A stretch of 64,000 nucleotides of DNA from Babylonia areolata (lineage: Eukaryota > Mollusca > Gastropoda > Neogastropoda > Buccinidae), in contig NC_134882.1 of NCBI RefSeq assembly GCF_041734735.1, positions 24,951,777 to 25,015,776 of the forward strand, written 5' to 3'. The stretch's first letter is position 1. The number at the start of each line of letters is the position of its first letter. The translations under genes and the position numbers were made by a program. Under the pieces are notes generated by a model. The model was not told where the DNA came from, searched no databases, and saw nothing but the letters and a program-made list of their open reading frames with translations. Below, piece after piece: positions 52,538-62,965 of the stretch.

Positions 52538-52987
52538 CTGAAAATGCCAACCTGAATGTAGGTGAACAGAAAATATCAATCATCCTATTCTACATATTAT
52601 CACTACCTGTACACAGATTATGTGTACAAATTATCCTTAGTCTAAGAATAATGGTATTTTCTCTCCTTATAAACAACAAATATTGAATGAATACAATCAA
52701 CTCCTGCTGGTTGTATGTTCTGGTAGTGTCCTTTAGGTTCTGTCCTTTTTCTGTGTGTGTGCACATGTAAAGTGCTGTTGAGCTTTATGTAAAGAAAGGC
52801 ACAACATAATTGGGTATTATTATCATCATTATTATTATTATTAGGGTACTTTTGATTAAATACATTTATCAGTCTGCAAATGTCTTCTGAAGTAAATGTG
52901 ACATCTTTCATCTGTGACTAGTCTTAAAAAAACACACAAAAAACCCACTGCAACAAAGTATTACAATTAACTTCTACAGGTACATAC

Positions 52988-53032
52988 CCTGACAACTGTC
53001 TCCACAACTTTGCTGGGATCATCAGCATCTGC
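52988..53032 (-). CDS. unidentified host gene, exon E2
   Basis: A 45 nt exon with acceptor 'TTCCATTTTCAG' and donor AGG|GTATGT. It encodes ADADDPSKVVETVVR, exactly 15 codons, phase 0 at both ends. It joins E1 and E3 without a frame change. Confidence 0.72.
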
Positions 53033-53662
53033 CTGAAAATGGAAAATATGCCAATTCAAGAAATAAAACTGTGAACTACATGATGTAAACACAACATCAG
53101 TAAACAGAAAAGGAAAAGAAAGTATTTCTCAACATGCATGAGATGTGACATGGCTGTGTAGTGTCAATGTCCATCAATTATGTGACATGAGAGTTAAACT
53201 TTCCTCTCCCATAAGCAACTGTAAACAACCAGTCTGCCAGCCTTTCCACACTGCTAAACAGCGTCTGCAAGAACTATTACCCACTTTTGCTCCTGTACTT
53301 CCCTTGCTGGGCAGTCAAGAACATGTGGTCACTTTTTCAAGGATTTTATGACTTTTTCCCATCTTAAGCTCGTCTTTTTTGATTTATGCCTTGACCTTAC
53401 AGAAAACACACATACAATCATATGGACACATGTGCATACATCCACCCGTTTCAAACACATCAGCAATGGAGCATTTAATAAGCAAATATCAATACAATAA
53501 TCACTGAAATAACATCAGTACAGGGCTGGAAATATGTCATAGCTCACCATATCGTACATTCTCAACACTTATCATTTTAGCACATTTTGTAATCACTGAA
53601 ATGCTGCAAGACACCTCCCAAACATACAAAGGATGATAGTGTCAGTGCTACAAGACACCTAC

Positions 53663-53758
53663 CCCTATGGCTTCCTTCATGGACTGAACACAATCAGGTC
53701 CCAGCTGCTGAAGTTTGCCTGGAGATGGGAATGCCAGGAACTCTTTTCCTGTTATTGT
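53663..53758 (-). CDS. unidentified host gene, exon E1 (most 5' exon found)
   Basis: A 96 nt exon with acceptor 'ACACTTTCAG' and donor GGG|GTAGGT. It encodes 'TITGKEFLAFPSPGKLQQLG' and 'PDCVQSMKEAIG', 32 codons, phase 0 at both ends. It is clearly internal, so more 5' exons must lie at higher coordinates. I looked through 53760-64000 on this strand and could not identify any with confidence. With E2-E6 it makes a C-terminus of about 161 residues that I cannot assign to a family. Confidence 0.75.
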
Positions 53759-53759
53759 C

Positions 53760-54140
53760 TGAAAGTGTAAATTAAATCAAATCAAATTATGACGTTCAGA
53801 AAAAAAGGTTATGACTGTCATGTGTCCATACTCCAAAGCTTGAGACTGGGGGTAAAGACCATGGGCCAGTGACCCCTGGCAGCTCAATGTCTGGAGTCAG
53901 AAAGCCAGAAACATGACCCACTCACACCACTTCACATGGTTTGCATTATACACAAATACATACAATAAGCTACTTGTAAATACACCATTTTCTTTACATG
54001 TAACAATTCTATAAATAAATGAATGATTCAATGAAAAAAGCAGGAACACAATATCAAAACAGTCTAAAATTAACCCATTCTCTCTTACTGTTCCCACTTT
54101 TAAAAAGAAGATTGGACATCAATGCCTAATTAATAGCTTT
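53760..54140. other. intron sequence, nothing recognised
   Basis: AT-rich sequence upstream of E1 on the minus-strand gene. No exon or repeat supported. Confidence 0.3.
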
Positions 54141-54146
54141 TCACCA

Positions 54147-54990
54147 GCCATCGTGGCAATGTGGTTATCATCATGGACTGACGGCTGGGAGAATGTGGAT
54201 TCGAATCCCAGAGGAGGTGGGTTTTTCGGCCCGTGGCCAGCTCCTACCCAGAGTTGAGCGTGCTATGGGCTTAAATGGGATGACTGAGACCACACAGTCT
54301 GGTATCATCCACTTCACGGATGCGTCTTTGGATGTGTTGCTCTAATTTCCTGACCAACACTGCAAGTGTCTGTATCTCTTGGGCCTGGTTGATGTACCAG
54401 GATATCATCATGACAGGAAGCGTAGAGTACAGCCTTGCAACGTAGTCCCCAACCTAAATGGACCACCATAGCAACATCTTCATCCTCGTCATCCTTCTCT
54501 TCATCATCATCAATATAAAGAAAAGTCCCAAATTATGTGGCTTTCCATACCCTGCTCTCGTGGTGACCTCAGTTTCAATACATCTCCACTTGTGTGCTTG
54601 GGGTGAGTCTTGTAACGGCCTTCAGTGTCGGTGGATTCATGGAGGATTGTCAATGGAGGGACATGGTGGCAGTCTCCACTCTGGGGGAGGTGCTCACTCT
54701 GTCTGGCTCCGCAACTAAGCCATTATTGCCATTAGTGGGGGGCTTAGTAGATGGTGTCCCAAGTAAGTTAAATCAGAAGAGACACTACTGAACATCACCA
54801 AAGTGACTCAGCAGCAGTGCAGGGCCTCCTGTGGTGTGTGGCCACCTGGCGACCTAACATCGATGGTTCCCTGCCGGCGCTGGGACTGAGACAGATGAAC
54901 ATGGGTGTGGCCGTGTATGGGGGACTTGGAATGAGCAGCATGGGAGTAATGCCACTGAAATGGCGCAGATGATGGGACAGAAAAAAAACA
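54147..54990 (+). mobile_element. long tRNA-headed SINE-like element, family C
   Basis: The head has an A-box-like 'GTGGCAATGTGGTTATC' and a B box 'GTGGATTCGAATCCC'. The body includes 'CGGCCCGTGGCCAGCTCCTA' and 'GGGCTTAAATGGGATGACTG'. The sequence then runs on without an obvious break through a GC-richer stretch (54590-54960) to an A-rich end 'GGGACAGAAAAAAAACAG'. Whether 54530-54990 belongs to the same element or is a second repeat is unclear. Confidence 0.5.
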
Positions 54991-55825
54991 GAAACAAAAA
55001 AGTATTGGCTTTAAGATCTCTTGTTTAATCCTCTCATACCCCTAAATCTCCATGGTTGCCCAGTTTGAGCTGTCACAGCTAGCTTCCTCAAGAAAAAATA
55101 TTCTGTTATTTTTCAATTGTGTTGTGCAATGTTTCCCTTGTCCTGGAGGGGCATCTGGTGGCATTCTTCACTTGATCCCAGTGTGAAGGTTCTTTTCCAC
55201 AGTTCAATTTTCAATGTTTGCTATGTTGTTTGGCAATAAACAAGCAAACTTCAGTATTCTGCATAGGCAATATTTCTGGAATATTAAGTTTATGGATTAT
55301 GCTCTTGGCAACTTTCCATGACTCTCATCCATATTAGAAAGTGCTGAGAACATTGCTCCTGAACAGGCAGACATTACGTTTGGTGCTGGTGGTGCCAGTC
55401 ACCTATGCGTGCGTGAGCAAATCAAATGTGTGCATACAATGCTTGAAAAATAACATCAATACTTTTACAAAATTTAAAAATACATTATAAAAACAAACCA
55501 CAAGCATGCATTAAAAACATACAGGTAGCATGAATGATATACAGAAATGTAAAAAAACAGTACAAACACATTTCACATTGTATTCAGATTATCGCAAGTA
55601 CACACACTCTCCCTTCCATTCACACACAGAAACATGTACATGCACAAATATAGACACAATACACACTGAGACATGATAGACAAATTTAACATTCTGTTTC
55701 TGGCAGTGAGGAAAGGTTTACAAGCAGTACAAAATGATCATCTCCAAAAACAAAATTTTGCTGAAAAGAATGTGACTACTAAAACTATGAGGTGACAAAT
55801 ATCAAACATACAGCCTGACAGGCCC
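54990..55825. other. no gene recognised
   Basis: AT-rich non-coding sequence with scattered CA repeats (55600-55670). Nothing supported. Confidence 0.3.
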
Positions 55826-56170
55826 AACAGTCAAGTAGCCGAAAGTGTTGGATTTTCAAAGATTCCTGAGTTTCAATCCAGGTTGGGGTGCCAAATGGGT
55901 TATGGGTGAAGATTTTTTTCGATCTGCCAGGTCAACATATGTGCAGAACTGCTAGTACCTGAACCCCCTTCAAACATGCACATTAAAAATCCGATAATCC
56001 ATGTCAGTGTTAGTGGGTTATGGAAACATGAACTTACCCAGCATTCACATCCCTGAAAATGGAGTATGGTTGTGTACATAGTGGGGTATGAAAGGAGTCA
56101 TACATGTAGAAACCCACTTGTGCATGTAAATGAACATGTGAGTTGCAATCATCTAACGCAAAGGAAGAAA
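55826..56170 (+). mobile_element. SINE, family A, old copy
   Basis: Diverged from the 21297 copy: 'CAAGTAGCCGAAAGTGTTGG', a decayed B box, 'GGTCAACATATGTGCAGAAC', 'ACATGCACATTAAAAATCCG' and the end 'GCAATCATCTAACGCAAAGG'. No target duplication seen. Confidence 0.7.
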
Positions 56171-56199
56171 GACCATTTCCTTTCATGAAAATGTGCATT

Positions 56200-58445
56200 T
56201 CTTCATGAAAAGAAAATGATTAGGGTTCCTAGAATTCTTGATATGATAGCCAAATAATTTGGTTGACGTGTTTCGATATTTTTATTCTATCAAAAGAAAA
56301 TATTTATAGAAAGTTTAACAGTATAAAACAGGGACGTTTGGACTACTTTTATTTCTGAAAACTTAATGAGCAATGAAATTGGATCTGATATTGGAATGAG
56401 TTGCAGATTTGATCACTCAGTTGTAGAATTAAATTTGAAAAGAGATGCACTGAAAAGAGACAAACAATTCTGGAAATTTAGTAACTCTCTGCTGAGAGAC
56501 TAGGAGTTTATTGATGTGATCAAAGACATTATAAATGGGCTGAAAAGAGAATATGCTATTCCTGTTCACAATTTTGATAACCTTGACCCTGTGCCAGACC
56601 AGGACCTTCAGTTTACTATTTCTAATCAACTCTTTTATGAAATGTCGTTGCTAAAATTTAGAGAGAAAACTATTTCATACTCGATACACAAGAAAAGTAA
56701 TGAAGTTGCAAAGGAAAGAGATGTGGAAGAAAAAATCCAGTTTTTTTTCTGTAAATGTAATGGAAAATAACCTTGAAGAGTTAGAAGCCTAAAAAGCACA
56801 GCTGCAAGATTTGAGAGAGAAAAAGGTACATTGTATGGTAGTAAGGTCAAGGATAAAATGGATACAAGATGAGAGAGGGAGAACTGCAATTTTGTGGACA
56901 AAACATTGAGCTTTCTTGAATGTTCTCATGGCATTGTTCTTTATGAACGAGCAGAGATCCTTCAGTAAGTGCAGAATTTTTACAAAAACCTGTATGACAA
57001 TCACAATGTTGATGATGAGGCAAATAAGTCAGATGAAGATGAAAAGAATTCTTTAGAAGGACCAATAACCTATGCTGAGGCACATCAAGCATTGAAAATG
57101 ATGAAAAATAACATAAGTCCAGGACCAGATGGGTTTACATTAAATTCTTTTTAAAAAAATCTGGGGGGTAGGGGTGCGGGTGGGGGTGTGGGCATTTGGG
57201 GGTGTTTTTGGCAAAATTATTAAATGAGTATTTTCTAAATCAGCAATTATCTGTAACTCAGAGACAGGGTGTAACTATTGGCATGCCTAAAAAGGAGAAA
57301 CCCAAGCAATATCTGAAAAATTGAAGACCTATTTCTTTATTAAACACAACATATAGAACTGCCTTAGCATTGGCTGCTGGCTGAATAAAGTCTGTTTTTA
57401 CCTCGGCTGATCCATGAAAATCAAAGTCTTCATGAAACGTTGCTAAATTGGGGAAAATAGTTGAAAAATTTATGACTTGCTGCATTATGCAAGAAACAAA
57501 GCATCCCTGAATTGTTACTCACAGTGGATTTTGAAAAATCCTTTGACAGCGTTTTGTGATCTTTCTTGGAAAAATCATTACGCTTCTTCAATTTTGGTCC
57601 TGAAATTATTCGGAGGATATGTACTTTTTATAAAGATGTGAAGTCCTGTCTTTCAGTAAATGGACAGTATTCTAAATGGTTTGATATAAAAAGGAGTATG
57701 ACAGCGCATCCATGCTCACCATATTTATTTTTTATTTGTGCAGAAATTATGTCTATCATTGTAAGACAGAATAGTGAAACTAGGGACGTACAGGTTAATG
57801 CTAATAAAATTACTGTTGTCTCAGTTTGCTGATGACACATCTGTGCTTGGATAGTAGTGAAATCCTTTAGAGAATGTATGAGTGATTCATTATTTTTCAA
57901 AAAATTCTGTTGTACATATCAATACCGAAAAACACACAATTGTGTCTGGTTTGGTAGTATGACACACTCTATTTGTTATTTACAGGATGAAAACTTTTGT
58001 TGGAATCCAGGTATTTTTTTAGAACAGATACTTAGAAAAGAACCATCTTGCTAGAATTCCAGATGATTTAGTGAAATTCAAATCAAAGTAGATGCCATAT
58101 GAAGCATTCTTTACACAATGATGAAGTAAAGATGTGGAAATAAGAGTGCATGCACACATTGACTTATTTATTTCTAGATTATTATTAATTTGATGATTCC
58201 CATATTTTTTTTGGCCATCATCATGTACATACTTTTGCTTAAAGATGTAGATGCACTGTGGCTCTCCCACCCACCATTTATTTCATATATAATAGAAGTG
58301 ATCATTATCATCATTATTTGTAACATGACATTATATAATAACCTTGTAATATGCTCTCTCTCCTTTCTCTCTCCCTTTCTTTCTCTTTTCTGAGTGTGCA
58401 TGGTTGTCTTCCCTTTGTTTTGTCTGTTTAAAATAAAATAAAAAT
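56200..58445 (+). mobile_element. L1/Tx1-like LINE relic
   Basis: It encodes RT-leading sequence ('FWKFSNSLLRD', 'EFIDVIKDIINGLKREYAIP'), then 'ALKMMKNNISPGPDGFT', 'NWRPISLLN'-type sequence near 57310 (one stop), 'LTVDFEKSFDSVL', 'FFNFGPEIIRRICTFYKDV' and 'SPYLFFICAEIMSIIVRQN'. These are the L1/Tx1 RT blocks in order. The FADD motif region near 57825 is broken. Stops and frameshifts are many. The 3' end 'TAAAATAAAATAAAAATTG' at 58430-58448 fits an L1-like tail. Confidence 0.75.
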
Positions 58446-58449
58446 TGAT

Positions 58450-59385
58450 ACATGTACAACTTCAACTTTAATATTTGTAATACTGATATAATCTTCATTA
58501 TATGTGCTTTTTTCCTTTTCTTTTTTACATGTTACATCTGTTGTACTGTATGCCAAAAAAAGGAACTAAAATTAAAAAGGATTAGGGTTTCTGATTGTCA
58601 GTCAAACCAAGGAGAAACACTTATCTTCAGCACAGTCTGTTCCAGGAATTTTTCTGTTGGAGATAATAAAATATTCCTGTATCTTGTACATCTTGTTGTA
58701 GTCATTCCCACCAGTTATCTCCATCACAGACTGCCCTTTTTGTATCGACTACAAGGCAACACTGTTTTCCTCAACTTCAACCCATGCACCTGATATGAGT
58801 ACTACAGAGTGCCTTATGTAGTTAAAATGTGTTGAAATGTAGATGTAAATCAGAATCGTATTGAGGTTGACCTCCAAACAGATGGGTACGACCATGGCAG
58901 TAATAGCAAATGAAACCTTCCCATGAATCGGAACAAAATACAGATCACAGGAGAGGCGGACAGGACGGATTCAAAATGGCAAAAATTGACAGAGTAGACA
59001 GGTGAGCAGATGACACAACATATGAAGCAAATCCTGATGATGTCATCATGTCAACATTGACCAGGGCTGATGGTGCAAACATGGCCATGGCAGTAACACC
59101 ACTTAAACAATCAATGCTTGACTTTCTGTTTATCATTCTGATGCATGCCTTACAACATGCTGTGCTCTATGTACTGTTAAAATCAAAAGTTTGCTTTAAT
59201 TTTGAGGGTGTGCCATACAATCTGAAGCCCCTTGTAGTTTCAATTATTGTGAGTGGGTTTTTACTAATCTCTCCCTGCAACTGATGGAGGTAGAGGATAC
59301 ACATACACCCTACCACTCCTAACTCTCCTTAAAAAAAAAAGTTTAAAAACAAAATATGTGTGTTGTATTTCATGACAGGAATGGG
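58450..59385. other. no gene recognised
   Basis: AT-rich. Open frames near 58452-58793 and 59048-59284 lack recognisable domains and splice signals. No feature supported. Confidence 0.3.
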
Positions 59386-60932
59386 ATTTTTATATATATT
59401 AAACTCCCAGTTTGGTTAAATATTCTTACCTTGTGAAACTAATGCAAAATAGGCCTTTGGTTCACTCTGTTTGGTTAAAATTAGTGGCAACTCAATGATA
59501 AGAGGTTTTGCTATTGGTCTGCTGTTAGCAAGCTAATCAAACACCATTTCCAACTGGAACTGAATACTCATTCCAATGGCCAGCAAAGAATGCTCCATGT
59601 GAACCATCGTCCATGCCAAGAACTGTGGGGATGGACGGGCAGGCATTTGAGTTTGACTTGCTAAGTGTATTTAACCAAAATGGGAGTGTAATGCAAACTC
59701 CCCAATTTTGTGTCACATACTGTACCATGTCAAACTGATGCAGACCTCAAAACAAAAGGAGGGCAATGCCTATTGGTTTGCATGGGGAGCCCTTGTAACT
59801 ATAACAGCTGTGTCAGCTGCCACAAAGGAAACCCCTAGGAACCATCTGCTCTGATCATACGGAATTCCCTGAGGTGGCAACTGATGAAGGGAATCTCCGA
59901 ACGGTAGAAGACTGCGTCCAAAATATGTCAAAGAGGCACAGAGTTCTAAAAGGTGGCCAAGTGGCAATTGCGCACTCTTCAAGTGCTCTCAGAATCAAGC
60001 AGCTAAGGAACCGAAGGCACCTTCGATTCTGATCTATGGCATTCCAACCAGGCTTTCCGAATCACCTTGGACAGTACCAAGAAGGGAAGAAAGGTATAGG
60101 TGACCAGGCTGCTACAGTCAAGAGACAAAGCATCCAATGCCCTAGCTTCTGGGTTGGTGACCATGTTGGTGACCCAACAGACACCAACTCAATCCCTCCA
60201 GCTAAGGCAGGCGCATCTGAAGAGCAGCGGGTGTTGTGGGTAAGGGGTGCTGGTCTGAGTCCAGGTAGGATAGGTCCTGGTGTCAACCCTTCCCTTCCAG
60301 CAGGCCAGCATGTATGGATAGAATGGGGGAATCTACCTGTGGGTGCCAACCACCCTGTGAGCCCATCCCCAGGGTTCAATGGCACCTTGAACTCTAGGAT
60401 GGGGAGGGGAAAAAAATGGAAAGAAAAAAACTTGACCAGGTAAGAGGAAATCCACTGACCAGTCCCAATCTGGGTGTGACTGCTGGCAGAGTGGCAAGCA
60501 GACAGATTGAGACTGCCTGACATGCACGGGCTTCCCCAAGCAGGGGAGATCTGCCGGATAGCAGGGTCGCCTGATACACAGGCAAGGGTCACACGACCAG
60601 TACCCCCTCCTGTAGAGACGCTGGAGAAAGCAAAGAAGAGATGACCCTTCCCCTCCTCCTGTGGCCATAGCTGAGGTGGGGGAGGGGATTCGGCATGAGG
60701 GAGGAACAGAGAGAGCAGTGCCACCGCTAAGAGCCTTCTCCATGCACAAGGATAGAGGGTGGACACCAAATCTGATTGCGAGGATATGTCCAGCCCCTTC
60801 GTTGGTGCTAGCCACAGTAGAAGCACAGCCCTCTACAAAACCACCCTCCACTTGGGTTAACTTGGTGTCAGGCCCGACCACAACTCCCCCAATCCCCTTC
60901 CAGACTGTGTTAGGAGGTCGAGGAATCCCACC

Positions 60933-61989
60933 TTAACTCACTCGCTGCCATTGTCCGCATATGCGGACATCGTCGGAGAAAGCATTGGATGCCAATGTCC
61001 GCATATGTGGACTTGGATTTTAAAAAGTCGTGCTGTCGGAGTGACGCGTCGGATGCGAAAATCAAAAGCAGATGTGATATCTTATGTCACCTCTGGTCAG
61101 CTTTTCATTCACACACGCTGCATGTGTGTCGCGATAAGCTCAACCGCAGCTGATAACAAAGCGTGCCCCCTGTCAGCTTTGTAAGTTGTTTGACAAGATG
61201 GCGTCACGGCGAAGTGTTCGACATGGTCGGAGAGGTGAAATGTTACTCAGCGTCGAAGATGCTTTGGAAATGATCCAAACTGAAGGCTCTGATGTCGAAG
61301 GAGATAATGTTGATTCTTCGGACAGTGAATTTGAACCAGATCCCGATGAACTAGAAACTGATTCGGCCGCTGAAGAGAGTGTTTACAATGGAGAGGAAAG
61401 TGAGGAACATGTGCCAGCAGATGAGACAGATAAAGACGACGAAACCACTGAGGAAACGGACGATTTTGCAAGTGTTTTCACCAGTGATTGGACTGACAAT
61501 TTTTCCTTTTTCCCTCTTGCACATCCCATCACTGGCATACCAGGTTTGTCAGCTGACTGGCCAGTCAACACCCAGCCGGTTGAGTTTTTTTCTTTGTTCT
61601 TTGATTTTCATTATGTAGAGACAATATTTTTTTTGTATGTGTGAATTTCAACTTTCTTCATCACCTGTTCATACTTCATTGCATGCACTAGGTCTTCAGT
61701 TCCTCAAATAGTGTTAGAATGTGATGTGGAACATGTTGTTGTACCTTTCTGATGGGTGCAAAAATGCTAAAAAATACACAAAATATGGATACCGCGATCA
61801 ACATCAAGATGGTGAGTAAATACTTTGATTTTTTGCACACATATGGAACAACATTCCTTGCATACATATACTAAATATCAATTGTCTGGGTGTTTATTTG
61901 TTTTTTTTACAATTTTTTCCCCATCCTATACAAACTCTGGGCTTTCAGGGATTGGCAAGGGCAAAAACTCTTGGCATGGAGTGAGTTAA
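60933..61989 (+). mobile_element. piggyBac-like element with transposase N-terminus
   Basis: Flanked by TTAA at 60933-60936 and 61986-61989. The ends are 'TTAACTCACTCGCTGCCA' and, from the right, 'TTAACTCACTCCATGCCA'. Two palindromes 'TGTCCGCATATGCGGACA' (the second with one change) lie about 50 bp apart inside the left end. The ATG at 61198 opens 'MASRRSVRHGRRGEMLLSVE', an acidic region, then 'TQPVEFFSLFFDF', which matches the start of the DDE domain region in PGBD-type transposases. The frame ends at 61644 and the catalytic core is absent. It interrupts the DIRS relic, so it is younger than that relic. Confidence 0.85.
61198..61644 (+). pseudogene. piggyBac transposase N-terminal fragment
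   Basis: About 148 codons: a basic start (MASRRSVRHGRRG), then a long Asp/Glu-rich stretch (about residues 30-90), then 'ITGIPGLSADWPVNTQPVEF' and 'FSLFFDF', the conserved P..FF..FF entry to the transposase domain. A non-homologous hydrophobic end and a stop follow. It cannot be an active transposase by itself. Confidence 0.75.
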
Positions 61990-62689
61990 TGGCAAATGGG
62001 AGAACCTGTGGGCCCTACCACCTGAGACAGTCTCTCAGGAGAACACTATTCCAGCCTCATGGGTCCAGCAATTACAGGGTGGCGTGCAAGTCACAGCAAT
62101 CAGGACAAGTCATTCCAAAGAACTGCAGTGAGCCCACAAAGAAAAAGAAAAGTGAGAGCCAGCTGGAAACCATACAAAAACATTGAATTAGACACCAAGT
62201 ACTGATGCAAACAATGTAAATGATATGAATCCTGAGACGAGAACATCCCAGAAAGCCGCATGCAAGGAAATAACATTACAAATGCATAAAAGGTTGGCAA
62301 AGACAAAGAAACAAGATAATGTACTTGTCTCGGGAAATGGTGGCCATTGTGAATGTGTAATCAGTTCCGGCCAGACATGGCGCTGATTGGATAGCAGATG
62401 GCTGACTACTAGCGTGACAACTTATCACTGATTTGCCACGAGTTTCAGCCAAACAAAGCAATCCAATGGTCCTAGTTTGCATCAGCTTGAGATGGTACAG
62501 AGTAAGGCACCAAACATTTATTTCACTTCTTTCCTACACTTAGATTATATCAGCATCTATTCAGTTTTCTTTTTTCTCTGAAATATTTCAGCAATGTCTT
62601 TCCCGCTAAGTATACTTCTTCAAAAATATTTTATGCCAAATATTTTGTGGTCAGACGTAAATGTAGTCACTAGGGTGATGATGATCATG

Positions 62690-62965
62690 ATAGGAATTTG
62701 TATTATACTCCATGTTTGGTGATACATATACTTACCATGTCAAACTGATGCAAACTAGGCCTATCGGTTTGCTCTGCTTGGCCAAATTTTGCGCGGCTAA
62801 CAGTGAAAAGACGAGCTGTCTTGCCCGGTCCGCTCTTAGCCAATCAAATGCCTCTAAAAGCTATAAGCGTTGAGTCATTCCTTTGGCCAAGGCTCTCCAC
62901 GCCATCTTGTCAGGTTTACGCTCTGTCTCGTCTTACGCTTTTTTGGCTATTAAGCGTATTCATAA
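62690..62965 (-). mobile_element. solo DIRS terminal repeat
   Basis: On the minus strand it matches 8264-8499: 'GGCGTGGAGAGCCTTGGCC', 'AGCTTTTAGAGGCATTTGAT', 'GCCGCGCAAAATTTGGCC', 'AGTTTGACATGGTAAGTATA', ending 'GGAGTATAATACAAATTCC'. It carries the extension absent from the right end of the young element. No coding part is attached. Moderately diverged. Confidence 0.75.

Larger units (their letters stand above)
59390..62515 (-). mobile_element. DIRS-type relic carrying a piggyBac-like insertion
   Basis: Minus-strand parts in order from 62515: left terminus with 'TTTGCATCAGC' type ends, leader, ORF1 region (about 60930-60000, with 'GWLAPTGRFPHSIHTCWP' matching ORF1 of the young copy), the recombinase C-terminal tail (59982-59770, 'VSFVAADTAVIVTRAPHANQ'), an internal complementary region near 59660-59745, and the right terminus to about 59390. 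The RT part was not recognised. Broken, with many breaks, and clearly older than the copy at 8500. It belongs to the same family but a different subfamily. A piggyBac-like element sits inside it. Confidence 0.7.

Noticed and set aside
52421-52560. A plus-strand exon candidate with acceptor CTTTCATAG and donor TAG|GTGAAC, open for 46 codons
   Set aside because: The minus-strand exon E3 in the same place fits the phases of E2 and E4 exactly, and no partner exons were found on the plus strand. Kept as a possible coincidence or antisense feature.
58452-59284. Open frames at 58452-58793 and 59048-59284 as small genes
   Set aside because: No recognisable domain, no convincing splice sites and no repeat or homolog evidence; lengths are within chance for this composition.
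61198-61644. A host acidic nuclear protein gene
   Set aside because: The frame lies between TTAA-flanked inverted repeats and ends in the FF..FFD motif of piggyBac transposases, so it is a transposase fragment.
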